From: Phycisphaerae bacterium
Lineage (GTDB): Bacteria > Planctomycetota > Phycisphaerae > SM23-33
Assembly (NCBI GenBank): GCA_009783465.1
Contig: WRDM01000022.1
Location: forward strand, 1-43,143
Direction of reading: 5' to 3'
DNA length: 43,143 nucleotides
In this document: positions 26,186 to 34,187 of the stretch, in pieces
Layout of the letters: each line of letters begins with the position of its first letter
Numbering within the stretch: the first letter of the stretch is position 1
Program-made: the position numbers and the translations under genes
The notes under the pieces: model-generated
The model's input: only the letters and a program-made list of their open reading frames with translations
What the model was told of the DNA's origin: nothing
Database searches by the model: none

Positions 26186-26653
26186 TCACACCACGGACCG
26201 ATTCTCCCCTTCGTGCGAGCCGTGTTCGGCCTGGGTGCGGTTTTCGTCCTGGCGGGCGTGGTTGATGCCGAGTTTTTTCGCGTAGAGGCGGTACACGTCG
26301 TCGGGCGTCAGGCCTAGCAGTTGGCAGATGCTCACCCAGAAGAATAGCATGTCGGTAGCTTCCACGCGGGCGTTCTGGAGGTCCTGGAGTTGGTACTGTC
26401 TGCCTTCGCGGGCTTCGCGGTACCAGTGTTTCCACGAGAGGCAGTCGTGGAGTTCGTGGCATTCGCCGGCGAGGGCGTCGAGATAATTTTTCAGCGCCCG
26501 CCCCGCCGCCAGCAGGGCGTCGGGCGACGGCTGAGCCGAAGTCAATGCCTCGCCAAGCCCCCGCGTGTCGATGCCGGCCTTCTTGTTCAACGCCGCCTGC
26601 AACGGCCAAATGTCTTCCAGCGATCCAATCGACTGCGCGGGCTGATCCGTCAT
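26186..26653 (-). CDS. dUTPase/MazG-like all-alpha NTP pyrophosphatase
   Basis: The 155-residue product appears to belong to the all-alpha NTP pyrophosphatase superfamily (dimeric dUTPase, MazG). The N-terminal helix WPLQAALNKKAG resembles the LQ..L..... start of dimeric dUTPases. The metal motif is visible as ECHELHDCLSWKHWY (ExxEL followed by the KxW element) and, later, EATDMLFFWVSICQLLGL (ExxD). Such enzymes hydrolyse dUTP or other NTPs to the monophosphate. AAGGAG lies 6 nt before the ATG at 26653, so the in-frame ATG at 26683 is rejected. It is convergent with the PEP-CTERM gene. Substrate is uncertain. Confidence 0.8.
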   Translation of the reverse strand: MTDQPAQSIGSLEDIWPLQAALNKKAGIDTRGLGEALTSAQPSPDALLAAGRALKNYLDALAGECHELHDCLSWKHWYREAREGRQYQLQDLQNARVEATDMLFFWVSICQLLGLTPDDVYRLYAKKLGINHARQDENRTQAEHGSHEGENRSVV

Positions 26654-27160
26654 AGGGGACTCCTTGTGTTGGTTCACAACCACAGACTATACGAAAAACG
26701 CCAGGAAAACTAGATATATGGTTGAGTTCTCCAATAGGCAGGAGTTCCCAAGCCCCGACAGGGGCACCTTGGGTAGCCCAGGGTGAGCGGTACGCCGCGA
26801 ACCCTGGGATCGGGTATTTTCAGAGTTCCTTCCTCATGCCTGACGCCACTAGCCGAGGCCGCACCGTCGTGCAAATACGGCATCGAACGGCTCGCACGTT
26901 CCCGTGTGCGCGTCGTTCGCAGCCGTACAGGCCCGCGTGCATGACTTCAGCCAATGGCGTCAGGCATGATTGTCAAAATGAAAAAGAACATAAACCCAGG
27001 GCGAGCCTGAGTACAGGCTCGCCCTGGGCTACCAAAGGCGCCCCTCCCGGGGCTTGGGAAGTTCAGTTTTTCGGATCATCCAGCCGTATAGCTTGCACGT
27101 TCACGACGTTGTAGTACTACTGTTTTGAGACAGAGCCTAACAACCTGACAGTCTGTTGTC
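26654..27160. other. Intergenic region holding a second nested palindrome
   Basis: About 500 bp without a gene lies between the dUTPase-like start and the 3' end of the VIT/VWA gene. Most of it is the nested element at 26746-27061. No further feature was recognised. Confidence 0.6.
26746..27061. repeat. 316-bp nested palindromic element, related to the one at 24720
   Basis: The outer arms begin TTCCCAAGCCCCGACAGGGG and end CCCCTCCCGGGGCTTGGGAA, followed inward by TAGCCCAGGGTGAGCGGTAC and its partner GAGCCTGAGTACAGGCTCGC. Inner arms are CATGCCTGACGCCA (26835-26848) and TGGCGTCAGGCATG (26955-26968), 14 bp perfect. The AAGCCCC module is outermost here but innermost in the element at 24720. Confidence 0.88.
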
Positions 27161-29725
27161 TCACGGTTCGATCAGCACCATTTCGTTGTTGGCGCACAGG
27201 AGGACGGCTTCGTCGAAGACCAGGAACGGGGCGACGTCCTGTTCGGCTTCGCGGATGAGTTCGAAGTATTCGTCGCTGAACTGTTGGATTTTTCGCGGGG
27301 CCGCCTGTTGTTGTTCGTCGCTCAGCGAGGAGTCCACCCACTGATTTTCCTTGTAGAAGAACGTCCGGTTCTGGACATTTCGTACATTTTGCACCATGGC
27401 CAATTGCTCCCGTTTGGCCGCCGCGGCCGGCGAAAGGGCGGGCGCCGTTGTGGTCGGCGCGGGCCTCGTCGTGGCCTTCAACACAGTGGTGTACCGCTCG
27501 CCGGTGGTCCCGCCGCCTTTGCCGGCGGCTGCGCCGCGACCCACGCCCGAAGCCTTTCCGATGACCCCTTGAGCGTTCTGGTTGTTGCTGACCGGGCCGT
27601 CGATTGCATCCCAACCGACCGCGTCGCCGCTTTGGCTGAAACCTTCCCTAGCCTCCTTCAGGGCGAGTTGGTCCATCACGAGCTTCGTGTCGGATATTTC
27701 CACAAAGAGGTCTTCCTCCTCTTCAAGAAGGTCGCCCGCCAGCGAATCGAGCTTTGCATTATTCTGCGCGTTCTGGTACGTGTCTTTCACCAGCCGCTGC
27801 CGGACGCCGAATTCGCCGGTGGCGTTTGCCGCCAGTGCCTCGGCCCGGCCCTGGGCGCGTTCGACATTCGCTTGGCGGTCCGCCAGCGACGTGTTTTCAT
27901 CGGCGAGGAACGACGTGTACGGCGTCAGAATACCGTGCTTGGTCGACAGCGCGATCAACTCATCGAGAATCTCCTGGTTCTGCCCGCGGAGGTCCAGTTC
28001 GTCGATGATCTCGCCGATCCGCCGGATGGCCCACAGCTTTTCCGCGAACGCATACCGCGAATCCGGAGAGGAGGCGGTAAATTCCAGCGGATACTCGAAC
28101 TCCTGCGTCACGCCGTCGGCGATTTTTCCGGTGATCTTCAACGTGCCCTTGCCCGGATATTTGTACCGCCCGCAGATGACCAGTTGATCGCCCGCGAACA
28201 GATCAAACTCCGCGGCCGGGTAAACGCGGTTGACCATGGCCGCTTCCGCCACTGCCGCCTCCGAATCCTCCGCCGGCGTGAAGGTCATCTTCGCGCCCGC
28301 CAGCACCGGCGACTCCAGTTTTTGATACAGATTGCTGACACGTTCCTCGATGTTCTCGTCGGGCTTGACGAACTCGCTCTGGCCGAAACTCTCGCGGACG
28401 AGTTTGTCCAGCAATCGGCTGTTGAGATCGAATCCGACGCCGAAGGCGAAGATTCGGGCGTTGACTTTGTTGGCTTTCTGGGCGTTTTCGACGATTTTCA
28501 TTTCGTTCATTTCGCCGACGGTCGGGCAGCCGTCGGTGAGGAAGAAGACGTACTTTGGATTTTTATCGTCGGCCTTGGCAAGCAATTCCATGGTGCGTGT
28601 CAGGGCGGTGTTGATGCCGGTCCCGCCGCTGGCGTTGATGCCGTCGGCGAAGGCCAGGGCCTCCTTGCGCGTTTTGGCGTCGTAGGTCTGCATGGTTTCC
28701 TTGTACAGCGTGATCGTGGAGTTGTACGTCATGATGTTGAAGCGGTCGCCGTCGCGCAGGTTGTTGAGCAGAAACTTGGCGGCCTCGCGGGCCTGCTCGA
28801 TTTTCTTGCCGCTCATGCTGCCGGAGGTGTCGAGGACGAAGAAGACCGTTTTGGGCAGCGGCTTGGCGGCCTTGACGATCTGCGGACTGGCCAGCAGGAG
28901 GAAGTAACCGTCGTCGGTTGTCGTCGGGCGGTAGCTCAGGACGCGCGTGGTGATCTGTTCCTTGCCGACGTCGTAGAGCAGGCGGAAGTCCGAGGCGGGG
29001 ATGACGTTGGTGACTTCCCAGGCGACTTTGGCGCGGTTTTCGGCGGGGCGTTCGATTTTGACATCCTGCGACGGGCTGTAGACGTTGCGGATGGGATCGG
29101 CGCTGTCGATGATGAGGTTAACGGTGATCTTCTCCACGGGTTTGACGGTGTACTTCGCCGTGCCCAGCGGGAAGAGGAAGTCCGTCAGCCCGTCCGCGCG
29201 CCGGCAAAGCTGCGTGTACTTGAGCGTCACGGTCCGCGTCGCGCCAGCCGGTACGGGGAAGACGCTCGTGCGGAACATGCCCGTCCCGATCCACTCCAGC
29301 AGGGCGGGGTCCTTGTTCTGCCGCACGATGCCCTCATACACTGACCGGGCCTTGTCAGCCGGCATGAGCGTGGCGGGGAACTCCTTGCCCTCGACCATGA
29401 GCGTCAACTGGTCGATCGCGCCATCGTACGGCAGCGGGAAGACGAAGGAGACTTCCATCTGCGTCGTGCCGGTGTTCACGAACGACTGCGACACCTGCAC
29501 CTCGGCGACCTGGTCGGTGAGCTTGGCGTTCACCTCGATTTTGCTGATCTTGTACATCATCGACGCGATGGCGTCAGGCCGGGGCGGTGCCTGCCGACTG
29601 GACACCACAGGCCGCGGCAGCCGGGCGGCACTTTCGGGCACCAACAGCCCCTGGCCGTGGCCGCCGACCGTCGCCGACACACAGAACAACACCAGCAACG
29701 CCAGAAAAGAACCGTGAGATTTCAT
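27161..29725 (-). CDS. Secreted VIT domain and von Willebrand factor A domain protein
   Basis: The 854-residue product starts with a signal peptide (MKSHGSFLALLVLFCVSATV). The VIT domain follows (VNAKLTDQVAEVQVSQSFVN, FVFPLPYDGAIDQLTL), as in inter-alpha-trypsin-inhibitor heavy chains. The VWA domain starts near residue 290, with an intact MIDAS metal site: DTSGSMS, the GGTGINTAL threonine, and FFLTDGCP. The rest includes a helical acidic part (DLLEEEEDLFVEISDTK) and a Gly/Thr-rich low-complexity part. Such proteins bind ligands through the metal site and are abundant in planctomycete envelopes. AGGAGA precedes the ATG at 29725; the longer frame to 29968 reads a palindromic repeat and is rejected. 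Function unknown. Confidence 0.92.
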   Translation of the reverse strand: MKSHGSFLALLVLFCVSATVGGHGQGLLVPESAARLPRPVVSSRQAPPRPDAIASMMYKISKIEVNAKLTDQVAEVQVSQSFVNTGTTQMEVSFVFPLPYDGAIDQLTLMVEGKEFPATLMPADKARSVYEGIVRQNKDPALLEWIGTGMFRTSVFPVPAGATRTVTLKYTQLCRRADGLTDFLFPLGTAKYTVKPVEKITVNLIIDSADPIRNVYSPSQDVKIERPAENRAKVAWEVTNVIPASDFRLLYDVGKEQITTRVLSYRPTTTDDGYFLLLASPQIVKAAKPLPKTVFFVLDTSGSMSGKKIEQAREAAKFLLNNLRDGDRFNIMTYNSTITLYKETMQTYDAKTRKEALAFADGINASGGTGINTALTRTMELLAKADDKNPKYVFFLTDGCPTVGEMNEMKIVENAQKANKVNARIFAFGVGFDLNSRLLDKLVRESFGQSEFVKPDENIEERVSNLYQKLESPVLAGAKMTFTPAEDSEAAVAEAAMVNRVYPAAEFDLFAGDQLVICGRYKYPGKGTLKITGKIADGVTQEFEYPLEFTASSPDSRYAFAEKLWAIRRIGEIIDELDLRGQNQEILDELIALSTKHGILTPYTSFLADENTSLADRQANVERAQGRAEALAANATGEFGVRQRLVKDTYQNAQNNAKLDSLAGDLLEEEEDLFVEISDTKLVMDQLALKEAREGFSQSGDAVGWDAIDGPVSNNQNAQGVIGKASGVGRGAAAGKGGGTTGERYTTVLKATTRPAPTTTAPALSPAAAAKREQLAMVQNVRNVQNRTFFYKENQWVDSSLSDEQQQAAPRKIQQFSDEYFELIREAEQDVAPFLVFDEAVLLCANNEMVLIEP

Positions 29726-29773
29726 GGGACAGTCTCCTGTGCGTGAAAAAACCTGTGTCTCCGATTTCTTCGT

Positions 29774-29907
29774 AACGTAGCACGGGCATCTTGCCCGTGA
29801 GTCGCATGGGCGTCTCGCCCATGCAAACGTTCCAGAACGATTATCTTGCCTATGCCACACGGGCGAGACGCCCGTGGAACTCACGGGCAAGATGCCCGTG
29901 CTACGTT
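29774..29907. repeat. Palindromic element of the CACGGGCATCTTGCCCGTG family
   Basis: Perfect 29-bp arms at 29774-29802 and 29879-29907 (AACGTAGCACGGGCATCTTG...) flank two more hairpins, CATGGGCGTCTCGCCCATG and CACGGGCGAGACGCCCGTG. On the minus strand one reading gives the peptide LTGKMPVLR. The same hairpin pair occurs in degraded form at the 3' end of the HEAT-repeat gene (3895-4021). Confidence 0.92.
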
Positions 29908-29964
29908 CATTCACGGAATTGGACGTGGCAAGGCGGGAAAAGTTCCCGGAAAATTTTTTCCGGT

Positions 29965-30972
29965 TCACTCCACGCTGGACGTGGCTGCCGGGAGGCGGAG
30001 CTGTTGGCCGGTGTCGGTTTGGAGGATCAGGCCTTCAAGGGGGTCGATGTCGAGGACGCGGCCTGTGACGCGCTGGCCGGCGGCGCGGACGGTGACGCGT
30101 TGGTTCATCATGCCGCATCGTGCGAGCCATTGGTCGTGCAGGCGTCGTGTGACGGTGGGGGAGGGGTGTGGCGCGGCGGCGTTGTCGGTGGTCGTGTTGT
30201 CTTCGTTGTCGGTGATTTGTTGGATCCACGCGTCAAGATTTCGCAAGACGTCGCGGATCAGTTCGATCCGTTCGAGTGGCCCCTGGGCGTGATCGGCCAG
30301 GCAGGTGGCGGGGCGTGTGACGGCCTCTGGCGGCGGGGCGGCGTTGACGTTGATGCCGACGCCCACGACCACCGCGCGACACGGGTGACGACGGACCTCT
30401 ACCAAAATGCCGCAGACTTTTGCGTCGTCGATCAGCACGTCGTTAGGCCACTTCAGCCGGGCGGAGGCCGGTACCGCCCGTTCGACTGCCTCGGCCACCG
30501 CCAGTCCGGCGGCGATTGTCAACGCCTCGCTCGACAGCCGGGCCTGCTCGTCCAGCAGCAGCACGCTCATCAGTACGTTGGCGCCGGCCGGACTGGCCCA
30601 CCGACGTCCCAACCGCCCGCGGCCGGCCCGCTGACTCTCCGCCAACACCACCAGCCCGTCGGCATTCGCCTGCCGCGACGAATCCAACGCCACGTCGTTC
30701 GTCGATTCCACCTCGCCAAACACAATCGCGTTCCGCCCCACCCGACGCGTGCCCAAACCGTGCTCAATCAAATGGGCGTTCAGCCCCACAGGCCTCGCCA
30801 GCCGCAACCCCGCCGGCGACTCCTCCATCACCACACCACGCTGCCGCAACGCGTCCAACGCGCCAACCGCCGCCGCGCGCGACAACGTCGCCTCCGACGC
30901 CAACTCATCCAACGACGCGTAGGCGCGACGCGCATACAAAACCGTCAACAAATTGTCCGCGGCGGGATGCAT
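29965..30972 (-). CDS. birA: Biotin--[acetyl-CoA carboxylase] ligase, bifunctional BirA type
   Basis: BirA makes biotinyl-AMP and attaches biotin to carboxylase carrier proteins; forms with an N-terminal helix-turn-helix also repress biotin genes. The 335-residue product has that winged HTH (YASLDELASEATLSRAAAVG), then catalytic motifs VESTNDVAL, GRGRLGRRWASP (the biotinyl-AMP loop), LKWPNDVLI, CGILVEVR and VGVGINVN, and a short C-terminal domain (VTVRAAGQRVTGRVLDID). The ATG at 30972 is chosen because the in-frame extension to 31062 is translated palindromic repeat (NFANYFEKFAEFAK). It lies downstream of nadC on the same strand and may share its transcript. No biotin gene is adjacent. Confidence 0.94.
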   Translation of the reverse strand: MHPAADNLLTVLYARRAYASLDELASEATLSRAAAVGALDALRQRGVVMEESPAGLRLARPVGLNAHLIEHGLGTRRVGRNAIVFGEVESTNDVALDSSRQANADGLVVLAESQRAGRGRLGRRWASPAGANVLMSVLLLDEQARLSSEALTIAAGLAVAEAVERAVPASARLKWPNDVLIDDAKVCGILVEVRRHPCRAVVVGVGINVNAAPPPEAVTRPATCLADHAQGPLERIELIRDVLRNLDAWIQQITDNEDNTTTDNAAAPHPSPTVTRRLHDQWLARCGMMNQRVTVRAAGQRVTGRVLDIDPLEGLILQTDTGQQLRLPAATSSVE

Positions 30973-31003
30973 TCTCCGTACTCTATAGTAGATGGCCGTA
31001 AGT

Positions 31004-31060
31004 TTCGCGAATTCCGCGAATTTTTCAAAATAATTCGCGAAATTCCGCGGTATTCGCGGC
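31004..31060. repeat. Palindrome of the CGCGAATTTCGCG family, copy 1
   Basis: TTCGCGAATTCCGCGAATTT and AATTCGCGAAATTCCGCGG, with an extra TATTCGCGGC, face each other between nadC and birA. A cleaner copy is at 36089-36147. Confidence 0.85.
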
Positions 31061-31071
31061 AAAAAAGGAAG

Positions 31072-31983
31072 TCACTCCAGTTCAATATCCAGCGCGATGT
31101 CCACCGCGATGGCTGAGTGCGTCAGCGCGCCGATGGAGATGCGTTCCACGCCCGTCAGCGCCACCTCGCGGACGCTGGCGAGTGTGATCCCGCCGCTGGC
31201 TTCGAGTTCCACGCGGCCTCGCAGGCCCAGGCTGTCCCGCAAGGCCACCGCCGACCGGAGCTGCTCGATGGTCATGTTGTCCAGGAGGATGATGTCGATG
31301 TCCGAGACGTGCAGGGCGCGTTCGAACTGGTCGAGGGTGTCGACTTCGAGTTCGACGAACGCGTGTTCGCCGAGGTAGGGCCTGACGCGTTGGATTTCGC
31401 GGCCCAGGGCGGAGATGGGGTCGCGGCCCTCGGCGCGTGCGAGCACGGCGAGGTGGTTGTCCTTGATGAGTACGGCGTCGTAAAGGCCTTTGCGGTGGTT
31501 TTTCCCGCCGCCGGCGCGGACGGCGTATTTTTCCAGCTCGCGATAGCCGGGCGTGGTTTTCCGCGTGTCGTAAATGCCTGCCCGCGTGCCCGCGATGGCC
31601 CGAACGTAATCCCGCGTCGTGGTCGCCACGCCGGAAAGCCGCTGGAGAAAATTCAACGCCACCCGCTCGGCGGCCATGATGTGCTTGGCTGGCCCGTGCC
31701 ACTCGGCGAGAAGTTGCCCTTTTTGCAGCTCCGCGCCGTCGGCGACGTGGCAGCGGGTGACGATCGCGCCGTCATAACTCATGGCGATCGTCTCCAGAAA
31801 CGGGCAGCCGCAAACGACCATCGGCTGACGGGCGCGAAACAACGCGTGCGCCTGAAGATCCGGCGGCAACATCGCACTGGTGACGTCGCCGCCACCCAGA
31901 TCCTCCCGCCGGGCCATCTCCAACAACCGCCTAAAATTTTCCTTCTCACGTTTTCCAGGATGGTATGGCATGACGGAAAGCAT
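31072..31983 (-). CDS. nadC: Nicotinate-nucleotide pyrophosphorylase (quinolinate phosphoribosyltransferase)
   Basis: NadC converts quinolinate and PRPP to nicotinate mononucleotide, the committed step of de novo NAD synthesis. The 303-residue product shows the family order: EDLGGGDVTSAML near the start, AERVALNFLQRLSGVAT, DTRKTTPGYRELEKYAVRAG, HRKGLYDAVLIKDNHL, ILLDNM, and VELEASGGI with ISIGALTHS at the end. Length is normal. ATGs at 31983 and 31971 are both plausible and neither has a strong ribosome site; frames extending further would overlap the divergent argB. nadA and nadB are not nearby. It is followed by birA. Confidence 0.96.
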   Translation of the reverse strand: MLSVMPYHPGKREKENFRRLLEMARREDLGGGDVTSAMLPPDLQAHALFRARQPMVVCGCPFLETIAMSYDGAIVTRCHVADGAELQKGQLLAEWHGPAKHIMAAERVALNFLQRLSGVATTTRDYVRAIAGTRAGIYDTRKTTPGYRELEKYAVRAGGGKNHRKGLYDAVLIKDNHLAVLARAEGRDPISALGREIQRVRPYLGEHAFVELEVDTLDQFERALHVSDIDIILLDNMTIEQLRSAVALRDSLGLRGRVELEASGGITLASVREVALTGVERISIGALTHSAIAVDIALDIELE

Positions 31984-32122
31984 ACCAACCGACGACCGAA
32001 TCGCCAAGACGTCAAACGGCCGTGGCCGTCGCGTGTCTTGACCGGGGCGTTGTTTGTGGTAACAATGATGGTTTGTTTCCAATATCCGCCGCCGGGCGGG
32101 TGAATTTGTGAAAGGTCTGGCC

Positions 32123-33004
32123 ATGCAATCGGTGGAACAAGCGATTACCAAAGCGTCGGTGCTGGTGGAGGCGTTGGCCTACATTCAGCGGTTTGCCAAC
32201 AAGATCGTCGTGGTGAAATTCGGCGGGTCGGTGATGGACGACGAGCGCGCCATGGCCGACATTCTCACCGACGTGGTGTTCATGAACACCGTCGGCATGA
32301 GGCCTGTCATCGTTCACGGCGGCGGCAAGGCGATCAACTCCGCGATGGAAAAAAGCGGGCTGGAAGTGCAGTTCGTCCAGGGGCGGCGTTACACCGATCA
32401 GCGCACGCTGACGGTGGTCGAGCACGTGCTCTGCTCGGATATCAACCGCTCGATCGTCTCGACGATCGAAACGTTCGGCTCCAGCGCGATGGGGCTGCAC
32501 ACGCTCTCGAGCGGCGTGCTGTTCGGCGAAAAACTGTTCCTGGAAGAAGAAGGCCGAAAAATCGACCTGGGCTTCGTGGGCAAGGTTACGTCGGTCAACG
32601 GCAAGCTGGTGGACCTGCTCTGCCAGGCCGACACGATCCCCGTGATCGCGCCGCTCTCGCGCGACAAGACGGGCGCGAAGCTTAACTGCAACGCCGACAC
32701 CGCCGCCGGCGAAGTGGCCGCCGCGCTGCGGGCGGAGAAACTTGTCGTCGTCAGCGACACGCACGGCATCCGACGCGACCCGAAAGATCCCGCCAGCCTG
32801 ATCCCGCAACTGACGGAGGCCGAAATCCGGGCCATGATCTCCGACGGCACGATCTCCTCGGGCATGCTGCCCAAAGTGGAAGCCTGCCTCCGCGCCCTCG
32901 AAGGCGGCGTCGCGCGAACCCATATTATCGACGGCAAAATCCCCCACGCCCTGCTCCTGGAAATCTTCTCCGACGCCGGCGTGGGAACGCTGATTCACCG
33001 GTAA
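32123..33004 (+). CDS. argB: Acetylglutamate kinase
   Basis: ArgB phosphorylates N-acetylglutamate in arginine biosynthesis. The 293-residue product has KFGGSVMDD (ATP site) near residue 32, VIVHGGGKAINSAM, the substrate-binding RRYTDQRTLTVVE, LNCNADTAAGEVAAALRAEK, and GIRRDPKD, with TISSGMLPKVEACLRAL near the end. The N-terminal helix (EQAITKASVLVEALAYIQRF) is typical of arginine-feedback-sensitive ArgB, which suggests allosteric control. AAAGG precedes the ATG at 32123; a GTG at 32108 is an alternative. argF follows after about 150 bp that hold a palindrome. Confidence 0.97.
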   Translation: MQSVEQAITKASVLVEALAYIQRFANKIVVVKFGGSVMDDERAMADILTDVVFMNTVGMRPVIVHGGGKAINSAMEKSGLEVQFVQGRRYTDQRTLTVVEHVLCSDINRSIVSTIETFGSSAMGLHTLSSGVLFGEKLFLEEEGRKIDLGFVGKVTSVNGKLVDLLCQADTIPVIAPLSRDKTGAKLNCNADTAAGEVAAALRAEKLVVVSDTHGIRRDPKDPASLIPQLTEAEIRAMISDGTISSGMLPKVEACLRALEGGVARTHIIDGKIPHALLLEIFSDAGVGTLIHR

Positions 33005-33070
33005 ACCGCGTTGGATTTACATGGCGAATAGGTGAAGATGAACCTATGGTTACAGGGAAGCGTTTCGTTG

Positions 33071-33156
33071 ATTCGTTAACTCGTTGACTCGTTAATTCGA
33101 GCAGACCTGTTACGAATTAACGAGTTAACGAATTAACCAGTCAACGAGTTAACGAA
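33071..33156. repeat. Palindrome of the GTTAACTCGTTGACTCG family abutting the argF start
   Basis: The left arm is TTCGTTAACTCGTTGACTCG followed by TTAATTCG at 33071-33099. The right side is CGAATTAACGAGTTAACGAA, followed by TTAACCAGTCAACGAGTTAACGAAC, up to 33156. The argF ATG follows directly at 33158. A shorter relative (GTTAACTCGTTGATTCGTT) lies just after the last gene at about 43006-43024. Confidence 0.88.
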
Positions 33157-33157
33157 C

Positions 33158-34072
33158 ATGATCACCAACTTCATAAGCCTGTTAGACTTCACCGGCGACC
33201 AACTCGCCATGCTCCTGGATCGCGCGATCGCCGACAAGGCCATCTGGCGGGCGGGCCAGTTGCCGCATACGCTCAGCGGCAAGACGCTGGCAATGATTTT
33301 CGAAAAACCAAGCCTCCGCACCCGCGTGTCGTTCGAGACGGCCATGAACGACCTCGGCGGCCACGCGATCCACCTCACGCAGGCGGAGATCGGCATCGGC
33401 AGCCGCGAAGCCGTTCAGGATATCGCCCGCGTGATCGGCAGGCTGTGCGACGGCATCATGGCGCGAACGTTCAGCCACCAGTTCGTCGAGACCATGGGCC
33501 GATACGCCGACGTGCCCGTCGTCAACGCGCTGACCGACTTCAGTCACCCCTGCCAGGCGATGGCCGACGTGATGACGATCCGCGAGCACTTCGGCGGCCT
33601 GGCGGGAAAAACCATCACCTTTGTCGGCGACGGAAACAACGTCGCCCGAAGCCTCTCCGTCGCCTGCCACAAACTCGGCATGAACTTCATCCTCGCCTGC
33701 CCGCGAGGCTACGAATTGCAGGACCCGTTCCTCGCCGAGTTCGGCCCGTCGTACCGCGTCGAACACGACCCGCAATTGGCCGTCACATCCGCCGACTGCG
33801 TCTACACCGACACCTGGGTCTCCATGGGCCAGGAAGACGAAAAAGAAAAACGCCGCCGCGACTTCACGGGCTATCAACTCAACATGGACCTGATGGCCCA
33901 CGCGCCAAAACACGCGATCATCCTCCACTGCCTGCCCGCGTATCGCGGCTTCGAAATCACCGACGAAGCCCTCGAAGCCCACTTCGAGACCATTCTGGAT
34001 GAGGCGGAAAACCGTCTGCACTTCCAGCGAACGCTCCTGAATATCCTGATGGGCGAGGGAGGGATTCCCTGA
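33158..34072 (+). CDS. argF: Ornithine carbamoyltransferase
   Basis: ArgF makes citrulline from ornithine and carbamoyl phosphate. The 304-residue product has the carbamoyl-phosphate motif as SLRTRVSFE (residues 52-60), HPCQAMAD, VGDGNNVARSL, DTWVSMGQE (ornithine loop) and HCLPAYRGFEI. Length and motifs are normal. The ATG at 33158 directly follows a palindromic repeat, so there is no recognisable Shine-Dalgarno; the homology starts at the first residue. It follows argB without the usual argD between them. Stem formation by the repeat could influence translation. Confidence 0.97.
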   Translation: MITNFISLLDFTGDQLAMLLDRAIADKAIWRAGQLPHTLSGKTLAMIFEKPSLRTRVSFETAMNDLGGHAIHLTQAEIGIGSREAVQDIARVIGRLCDGIMARTFSHQFVETMGRYADVPVVNALTDFSHPCQAMADVMTIREHFGGLAGKTITFVGDGNNVARSLSVACHKLGMNFILACPRGYELQDPFLAEFGPSYRVEHDPQLAVTSADCVYTDTWVSMGQEDEKEKRRRDFTGYQLNMDLMAHAPKHAIILHCLPAYRGFEITDEALEAHFETILDEAENRLHFQRTLLNILMGEGGIP

Positions 34073-34187
34073 CAGACTGTTTTAATTATCTTGCCAGGGA
34101 TATGATTTTAAGGGAAACTTTCGGGCTTGGTTTGCGTCCAATAATCGGGCGACAGCGTTCGCCTCTGAAATTTCAAAGGAGTCTGGC

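Noticed and set aside
24720-27061. CRISPR array or insertion sequence in the repeat-rich region
   Set aside because: Repeats are inverted and nested, not direct with regular spacers, and no transposase or cas gene is present.
27284-29344. A 686-codon plus-strand frame opposite the VIT/VWA gene
   Set aside because: It is an antisense shadow typical of GC-rich DNA; the minus strand has a signal peptide, VIT and MIDAS motifs.
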